Below, one piece after another: positions 58,515 to 64,000 of a stretch of DNA of 64,000 bases; within the stretch, counting starts at the first letter, position 1, and each line of letters opens with the position of its first letter. The notes under the pieces were generated by a model, which saw only the letters and a program-made list of their open reading frames with translations, was not told the origin of the DNA and ran no database searches. The position numbers were made by a program, and so were the translations under genes. This stretch comes from DASYQD01 sp963837455. Its GTDB lineage: Bacteria; Acidobacteriota; Thermoanaerobaculia; Multivoradales; JAIOJS01. The DNA is taken from the NCBI GenBank assembly GCA_963837455.1, contig CAWINM010000010.1, positions 62,001 to 126,000 of the forward strand, written 5' to 3'.

Positions 58515-60142
58515 GCGAGCCGCCGAGCTTCGACCTGCGCCAGCTGGTCACCGTCTTCCTCGCCGAGTCCTACGAGCGGCTCGACCTCATGGACGAAGCG
58601 CTGCTCGCGCTCGAGGAGCATCCGGGGGCCGAGGCGCCGCTGCACGAGCTGTTTCGAGCCGTGCACACGGTCAAGGGGGACGCCGGCTCGGTGGGGCTCG
58701 ACGACGTGCAGGCGGTCGCCCACCGCGCCGAGGATCTCCTCGGTCGCGCGCTGAGCGAGCGCCGGGCGCTGGCGCCGCGAGCGATCCGGGCTCTGCTCGC
58801 GGCGACCGATCACCTGCGCCGCCGGCTGCAGGAGGTGGAGGCGGCCGACCTCGAGATCACCCGCGAGGCAGCGCCGGAGGCGATCGTCAGCGAGCTCGAG
58901 CGCGCCGGGCTCGAGGAGACGGGGCCGGCGACGGCGGCGGCCGGGAAGGACCCGAGCGCCGGCGTGCTGCGTGCCGGCGACGGCAGCGTGCGGGTGCCGA
59001 TCTCGCGGCTCGATCGGCTGTTCGACCTCGCCGGCGAGCTGCTCATCGCCCGCGGGCGGCTGCGCCAGGAGCTGTCGCGGCTGCCGGTGACGGTGGTCGA
59101 TCGCGCGGTGGCCGAGCTCGAGTCGACGCTCGCTCTCGAGCGCGAGCTGCAGGAGACGCTGCTCACGGCAAGGCTGCTGCCGCTCGGCCCGATCCTGCGC
59201 GGCCTCCAGCGACTGGTGCGGGACACCGCGGCGGCGACCGGCAAGAGGGCCCGACTGGAGATCGACGACGCCGGCGTCGAGCTCGACGCCCGCGTGGCAG
59301 AGGTGTTGCGCGGCCCCCTCGCCCACGTGGTGCGCAACGCCATCGACCACGGCATCGAGAGCCCGCAACGTCGACAGGAGCGCGGCAAGCCGCCGGTCGG
59401 CCGGCTGCGCATCACGGCGCGCCATCGCGGCGGCGCGATCCAGCTGGTGGTCGATGACGACGGGGCCGGTCTCGACCTCGAGCGCATCCGCGCGCGCGCC
59501 ATCGCTGATGGTGGATCCGACGTCGGACTTGACGACGCGGCGCTCACCGCCCTGATTACCACCCAGGGCTTCTCGACCGCCGAGGAAGTGACCGAGATCT
59601 CGGGCCGCGGTGTCGGGCTCGATGCGGTCAGCGAGTGTGCCCGGGTCCTGGGCGGGAAGCTCGAGCTCGAGAACCGGCCAGGCAACGGACTGCGGGTGGC
59701 GCTCGAGTTCCCGCTCACCGTGGCCATCGTCGAGGCGTTCGGCGTCGAGGTGAACGGCACGGCGCTCTTCGTCCCCGCCGCCACGGTCGTCACCTGCCTC
59801 GAAGCGCCGAGCCCCGAGGTCGGCCTCGGCCGCGCCAGCTACGTTCACTGGCACGAGGGCGAGCCGCTGGCGGTGGTCGACCTCGGTGCCTGCCTCGGGC
59901 TCGGCGGCGACAGGGCGGCGCGCACCTCCCTGCTCGTCGTCTCCTGGCACGGGCGGCGGTACGGCCTCGCGGTCGATCGACTCGACGGCTTGGCGCAGCG
60001 CATCGTCAAGCCCCTCACCAGCTCCCTGGCCGGGGGCGCCGGTTACCTCGGCGCCACGGTCCTGGAGGATGGCCGGGTCGGGCTGATCCTCGACTTGCGC
60101 TCGATCCTCGCTCCGCTCGCGGCGGCCGCAGCCGCGGCGTAG
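58511..60142 (+). CDS. cheA: Chemotaxis-type histidine kinase CheA lacking P2
   Basis: 543 aa, shorter than typical CheA (about 650). P1: Hpt with H52 in LFRAVHTVKGDAGSVG. A short linker follows where P2 (the CheY/CheB docking domain) would be. P3 dimerisation is at about 150-210 (ISRLDRLFDLAGELLIARGR). P4 ATPase: N-box HVVRNAIDHGIES, G1 VDDDGAGLD, G2 SGRGVGLDAV. P5, a CheW-like SH3 domain, is at about 400-530. ATG at 58511 overlaps cheD. The outer-membrane barrel gene follows 32 nt later on the same strand. No separate cheW is present. Confidence 0.94.
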   Translation: MSEPPSFDLRQLVTVFLAESYERLDLMDEALLALEEHPGAEAPLHELFRAVHTVKGDAGSVGLDDVQAVAHRAEDLLGRALSERRALAPRAIRALLAATDHLRRRLQEVEAADLEITREAAPEAIVSELERAGLEETGPATAAAGKDPSAGVLRAGDGSVRVPISRLDRLFDLAGELLIARGRLRQELSRLPVTVVDRAVAELESTLALERELQETLLTARLLPLGPILRGLQRLVRDTAAATGKRARLEIDDAGVELDARVAEVLRGPLAHVVRNAIDHGIESPQRRQERGKPPVGRLRITARHRGGAIQLVVDDDGAGLDLERIRARAIADGGSDVGLDDAALTALITTQGFSTAEEVTEISGRGVGLDAVSECARVLGGKLELENRPGNGLRVALEFPLTVAIVEAFGVEVNGTALFVPAATVVTCLEAPSPEVGLGRASYVHWHEGEPLAVVDLGACLGLGGDRAARTSLLVVSWHGRRYGLAVDRLDGLAQRIVKPLTSSLAGGAGYLGATVLEDGRVGLILDLRSILAPLAAAAAAA

Positions 60143-60174
60143 ATCACTCGACAAACACGAATTGGAGGTTGGAG

Positions 60175-61347
60175 ATGGACGCGACCCCACGAGGAAGACG
60201 ATCGATGGCCCAGCTCCGCAAGCTCAAACACGCGTGCAGCCTGCTGTTGGTTGCGGCGCTCTGCCCGGCGTTGGCGTCGGCGGAGGAATTGGCGGGTCTC
60301 TCGATCCACGGTGCCGGCGGCGTGGCGTTCGGCGAGACGGACGGACCCAACAGCTACCTGTCCGGGACGCCAGACCCCAGCTACGACCTGCGGGACTTCA
60401 CGCTCACCGTCCTCGCCACTCCGAGCGATCGGCTGCTGGTGGGTGCCCAGGTCCACTGGGGAGTGGGGGACATCTTCACCCGCGGCACCGAGAACGTAGA
60501 CCTGGTCCAGGCGTTCGCTCAGTACAAGGTGTCGGATGCGCTGAAGGTGCGTGCCGGTGCCTTGCGGCAACCGTTCGGCCTCTACTCGGAGACCCTCGAG
60601 ATCGGGACGCTGCGGCCGTTCCTCAACCTGCCGCGAGGGGTCTACTCGCCCGGCACGTTCCAGTGGGATCAGTACCGTGGCGTGGGCCTCACCGGAGCTC
60701 TCGGCCAGGGGTCTCGATGGCAGGTCGACTACGACCTCTATGGAGGAGGGCTCGAGTCCTCCAACAGCGGCGCCAATCCGATCTTCACCACCCTCGGCAG
60801 CGGTAGCACCGGGCAAGTCCTGCGCGATCTGATCGGCGCCCGCCTGCGCTTGAGACCGCCGGTCGATGGCCTGATGGTCGGCGCGGCGTTCTACTCGGGC
60901 ACGCCGGAGACCCCGCTGCTCCGACTCCCGATCGTGCGTCAGGACGCCTACCTCGGCTCCCTCGAGATCCTCCGCGAGCACTGGCAGGTGCGCAGCGAGT
61001 ACGGGCACCGCGACGCCGGCAACGGAGCCAAGGGTGACGCCGCCTACGTCGAGACGGCCGTTCGCCCCGGCCAGCACTGGGAGCTTGCCGCGCGCTGGGA
61101 CTGGTTTCATGCCGATCTGGGACCGCTCATCCCCCTGCCGTCGTTCCTGTCGACCATCTTGGACCATCGGGACGTGGCCTTCGGCGTCAACTACCGCGTC
61201 ACCGACGGGTTCACCTTCATGGCGTCGATCCACAAGGTGAAGGGGAACTTCTTTGCGGCGCCCCTCGACGGTGTGGACTTCGCCCATGGCGGCACTCTCG
61301 ACCCCGACACCCGTCTCATCCAGTGCGGCGCCCAGTTCAGCTTCTGA
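60175..61347 (+). CDS. Outer-membrane beta-barrel (porin-like) protein
   Basis: 390 aa. The signal peptide (about 1-36, ending ALASA) comes after a basic start. The mature part alternates polar and hydrophobic residues in barrel-like strands, e.g. SIHGAGGVAFGE, FTLTVLATPSDRLLVGAQVH, VRAGALRQPFGLYSE. The last residue is Phe (GAQFSF), as in proteins inserted by the BAM machinery. It resembles porins of the phosphate-selective O/P type in layout, but this is not certain. ATG at 60175 with GGAGG 7 nt upstream. Cotranscription with cheA and the two following uptake genes is likely. Confidence 0.8.
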   Translation: MDATPRGRRSMAQLRKLKHACSLLLVAALCPALASAEELAGLSIHGAGGVAFGETDGPNSYLSGTPDPSYDLRDFTLTVLATPSDRLLVGAQVHWGVGDIFTRGTENVDLVQAFAQYKVSDALKVRAGALRQPFGLYSETLEIGTLRPFLNLPRGVYSPGTFQWDQYRGVGLTGALGQGSRWQVDYDLYGGGLESSNSGANPIFTTLGSGSTGQVLRDLIGARLRLRPPVDGLMVGAAFYSGTPETPLLRLPIVRQDAYLGSLEILREHWQVRSEYGHRDAGNGAKGDAAYVETAVRPGQHWELAARWDWFHADLGPLIPLPSFLSTILDHRDVAFGVNYRVTDGFTFMASIHKVKGNFFAAPLDGVDFAHGGTLDPDTRLIQCGAQFSF

Positions 61348-61357
61348 GGGGTGTGCC

Positions 61358-61807
61358 ATGAGAGACGTGCTCCGAAGCTCCGCGCTACTCCTGGCACTGG
61401 CCCTCCTGCTGGGCGCCACTGGCTCCTCGCAAGCCGTCGCCGCCGAAGGGTACAAGGTGATCGTCCACCCGTCGAACCCGGCCACCTCGCTGTCGCGCCA
61501 GCAGATCGGGTCCTACTTCCTGAAGAAGACGAGCTCGTGGCCGTCGGGAACGAGCGTCGTGCCGGTGGACCTCGACAAGGGCTCGGCGACCCGCTCGGCG
61601 TTTTCGCGGGACGTCCTCCACAAGTCGGTTGCAGAGGTGAGCGCCTACTGGCAGCAACAGATCTTCTCCGGCCGCGCCGTGCCGCCCGCCGAGGTGGCCA
61701 ATGATGCCGCGGTCGTCGCCTTCGTGGCGAGCCACGAAGGAGCGATCGGCTATGTCTCGGAGTCCGCTGACGTCGGCAACGCCACCGTCGTGAAGGTGGT
61801 CGAATGA
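61358..61807 (+). CDS. Small periplasmic phosphate-binding-like (PstS-type) protein
   Basis: 149 aa. A signal peptide (about 1-29, cut after AVAA) precedes a half-size PstS-like domain: IVHPSNPATSLSRQQIGSYF, KKTSSWPSGTSVVPVDLDKG, SAYWQQQIFSGRAVP, and SHEGAIGYVSES near the end. Full PstS proteins have about 320 residues, so this is only one lobe or a compact version. It could bind an oxyanion or serve as a periplasmic sensor component. ATG at 61358, 10 nt after the barrel gene. Confidence 0.78.
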   Translation: MRDVLRSSALLLALALLLGATGSSQAVAAEGYKVIVHPSNPATSLSRQQIGSYFLKKTSSWPSGTSVVPVDLDKGSATRSAFSRDVLHKSVAEVSAYWQQQIFSGRAVPPAEVANDAAVVAFVASHEGAIGYVSESADVGNATVVKVVE

Positions 61808-61847
61808 TTCTCCCAACCGCCGCACAGCCTCCCCCCGAGGCGGTCCC

Positions 61848-63950
61848 ATGAAGGCTCTTGCGATCAAGGCCAGCGAAGCGCTGATGGTAGGAGCGCTGGT
61901 GGCCGGCCAAGCGTTCGCGGCCGGGTCCGCCCCCGGCAGTCCGCCATCGCCCGACGCCGCCGAGCTCAGCGAGGGGCTCATCTATTCCGTCGACCGCACG
62001 CCGGAACGGCCGTTCGACACCGCGCGCGATTGCGAGGTGATCACCCAGGAGGAGATCGCGCATGCCAACGTGCGTGAGCTGGGACAGCTGCTCGAGCGGC
62101 GGCTCGGCATCGGCGTGGTGCGCGGCGAGAGCGGCTCGATGCCGATCGTGCGCGGCCTCGGCGGCAAGCAGGTGCTATTTCTGGTCGATGGCGTGAAAGT
62201 GAACAATGCCACCTGGCGCGGCGCGTCGAAGGAGTACCTCGCCCTCTTCGATCTCTCGCAGATCGAACGCATCGAGATCGTGCGCGGGGTGGTCTCGGTG
62301 CTCGGCACCGACTCGCTCGGCGGCGTCGTCAACATCATCACCAAGAAGGGCGCCGGGGCCAAGCCCGGCTCGGTGAGTGGCTCGGTCGCCGGCCGCTACG
62401 CGAGCGCCGAGCACTCGTTGGGGTCGACCGTCACCGCTGCGGCGGCGGTGGGTGCGCTGCGCATCGACGCCGGGATCTCGCGGACGAGAGCCGGCGACAC
62501 GACGGGTGGCGGCGGCATCGGCAGCCAGGCCGGCACCGAGCTCGACCAGGACTCGGGCCATCTCAACGGACAGTGGCTGCTGGCGCCGGACAAGACGGTG
62601 GAGCTCAGCCTCCAGAGCGCGAAGGCGAGGGAAGAGACTCCCGGCAATGGGACCAGCATCGTCAGCGGACAGTTCGATCCTTCGCAGCTGACGCTGCTCA
62701 GCGTCGCGTATCAGGACCTGGTCGGCCGCGGGTGGGAGGACTCGCTGCGGCTGACGGTGTACTCGAACCATCAGCGCGAGATCCGCGACGTCCTGCTGCT
62801 GCGCCCGGTTCTGCGCACTCAGCACGAGGCCGACTCCGACCAGCTCTACGGTTTCAACCTCGAGCTCGGCTCCTTCCTGGGCGCCCACCATCTCGTGTAT
62901 GGCCTCGACTACACGGACGAGAGCGTCGATTCCAGCAAGCCGTCGACGATCGTGAGCACCGGCGTGACGACCCCGGGCCGCGGCAACGAGATGGACGGTG
63001 CGTCGTACCGTACCGCCAGCGCCTACTTGCAGGATCGCGCCGACCTCGGCCGCTGGCTGACCGTCATCGCCGGCGCCCGTCTCGCGCAGTTCGAGGCCAG
63101 CGGCCACGAGATCGACAACCTCGGCGACATCAACATCGACACCAAGCGGGCGAACGTCACCGGTGCCCTCAACCTGATCGGCCACGTCACGCCGCACGTG
63201 AACCTCATCGGCAACGTCATCAGCGGCTACCGGGCACCCAACCTCGACGATCTCGGCGGGTCGGCGACCAAGCCGGGTCTCTTCTGGATTCCGAACCCGG
63301 AGGCAAAGCCGGAGAAGGTGGTCAGCCTCGAGGCCGGCTTGAAGTACGAAAGCGCCGGCCTGCAGGGTTCGCTGACCTACTTCGACAACCGCTTCATCGA
63401 TTACCTGGTCTTCGCGCCGACCACTTTTGGCGGTCTGCCTTTCGCGGACCTCAACGGCAATGGTCGTCAGGATCCGGGCGAGTTTCCCGTCGTCCACCTC
63501 GCCAACGTCGGCAAGGCTTCGATCCATGGCGTCGAGGGCAGGGTCGTCTACGACCTGCTCAGCGGACTGTCGGTCTACGCCGACTACTCGCGGCTCATCG
63601 GCACGGATGACGTCGTCGACGGTCCCCTGACGATGATGCCTCCCGCCAGCGGTGGTGCCGGTCTTCGCTACGCGTCGCCGGCGCCGAGGTCGCCCTGGGC
63701 CGAGGTCGACTACCGCTTGTCGCAGGCACAGCATCGGCTCAGCCCGGCCGACATCGCCAATTCGTTCATCGGGCCGAACGGTGTCCCCGGGTATCAGGTC
63801 CTCGACCTGCGCGGCGGGTTGACCGTGGTCGATCATCTCTCCCTGTCGCTCGCCCTCGAGAACGTGCTCGACAAGCAGTACCGGTTCATGGGCTCGAACC
63901 GCTATCAGCCAGGTCGCCAGCTCGTCGTCGGCGTCACATTCGGATTCTGA
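61848..63950 (+). CDS. TonB-dependent outer-membrane receptor
   Basis: 700 aa. Signal peptide (ending QAFAAG). The plug domain (about 60-170) has CEVITQEEIAHANVRELGQL, VRGLGGKQVLFLVDGVKVNN and SVLGTDSLGGVVNIITKKG. The 22-strand barrel ends ENVLDKQYRFMGSNRYQPG and GVTFGF with terminal Phe. I do not see a clear TonB box at the mature N-terminus. It imports a large or scarce ligand such as a siderophore, cobalamin or metal chelate; nothing in the sequence fixes which. It is the last complete gene of the chemosensory/uptake run, 40 nt after the PstS-like gene. Confidence 0.92.
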   Translation: MKALAIKASEALMVGALVAGQAFAAGSAPGSPPSPDAAELSEGLIYSVDRTPERPFDTARDCEVITQEEIAHANVRELGQLLERRLGIGVVRGESGSMPIVRGLGGKQVLFLVDGVKVNNATWRGASKEYLALFDLSQIERIEIVRGVVSVLGTDSLGGVVNIITKKGAGAKPGSVSGSVAGRYASAEHSLGSTVTAAAAVGALRIDAGISRTRAGDTTGGGGIGSQAGTELDQDSGHLNGQWLLAPDKTVELSLQSAKAREETPGNGTSIVSGQFDPSQLTLLSVAYQDLVGRGWEDSLRLTVYSNHQREIRDVLLLRPVLRTQHEADSDQLYGFNLELGSFLGAHHLVYGLDYTDESVDSSKPSTIVSTGVTTPGRGNEMDGASYRTASAYLQDRADLGRWLTVIAGARLAQFEASGHEIDNLGDINIDTKRANVTGALNLIGHVTPHVNLIGNVISGYRAPNLDDLGGSATKPGLFWIPNPEAKPEKVVSLEAGLKYESAGLQGSLTYFDNRFIDYLVFAPTTFGGLPFADLNGNGRQDPGEFPVVHLANVGKASIHGVEGRVVYDLLSGLSVYADYSRLIGTDDVVDGPLTMMPPASGGAGLRYASPAPRSPWAEVDYRLSQAQHRLSPADIANSFIGPNGVPGYQVLDLRGGLTVVDHLSLSLALENVLDKQYRFMGSNRYQPGRQLVVGVTFGF

Positions 63951-64000
63951 GGCGGTGACGCGTGAACGCTCCAATGGAATCCGGCCGCGTTACGAGCGGG

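Overview
The window is chromosomal DNA from a very GC-rich Gram-negative bacterium. Evidence for this is a lipoprotein-type peptide-binding protein, a TonB-dependent receptor, an outer-membrane barrel, and codon use dominated by G/C third positions. The gene content (a three-domain S1 protein, exported proteins ending in a GFE-type tail, PATAN-domain regulators and a deltaproteobacteria-like chemosensory set) would suit an Acidobacteriota or deltaproteobacterial-type lineage. That placement is inference; no rRNA gene is present to settle it.

Layout. 1-6 kb: a 5'-truncated serine hydrolase, a broken response-regulator start, then a leftward envelope-glycan cluster (PHP-glycosyltransferase fusion, PAP2 phosphatase, GT4 glycosyltransferase). 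6-15.7 kb: housekeeping genes (PilZ protein, gcvP, truA, an S1-domain protein, queA with a one-base frameshift, an MFS exporter, a cystathionine beta-synthase-like enzyme, a flavin reductase). 15.7-19.4 kb: a peptide ABC importer (binding protein and two permeases, no ATPases). 19.5-27 kb: hsp20 with a perfect consensus promoter, a histidine kinase, an alpha/beta hydrolase, then the conserved rplU-rpmA-obgE-nadD-rsfS operon followed by a degenerate sigma-54 activator-like gene and a DUF309 gene. 27.2-31.8 kb: an acyl-CoA block (two intact crotonases, a class I amidotransferase, then a thiolase and a third crotonase that both carry many frameshifts). 32-35 kb: a hypothetical protein/ThiS-like pair, tRNA-Lys with the remnant of an integrated element (42-bp perfect direct repeat, broken integrase, toxin-antitoxin pair), and tRNA-Leu. 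35-46 kb: proteostasis and termination genes (tig, clpP, clpX, lon, engB, rho), interrupted by a tandem pair of secreted paralogues with mosaic identity.

46-64 kb is the most unusual part. It is a dense signalling island with three histidine kinases (one of them CheA), six receiver domains, three Hpt-type domains, a PATAN-domain regulator and two coiled-coil/GAF proteins. Its right end is a tightly packed rightward gene run, cheY - GAF protein - cheD - cheA - outer-membrane barrel - small phosphate-binding-like protein - TonB-dependent receptor. No methyl-accepting receptor, CheW, CheR or CheB is present. My working hypothesis is a chemosensory-type pathway with soluble GAF sensors that is coupled to outer-membrane uptake rather than to a flagellum.

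Most long open frames opposite these genes are GC-rich shadow frames and were left out.
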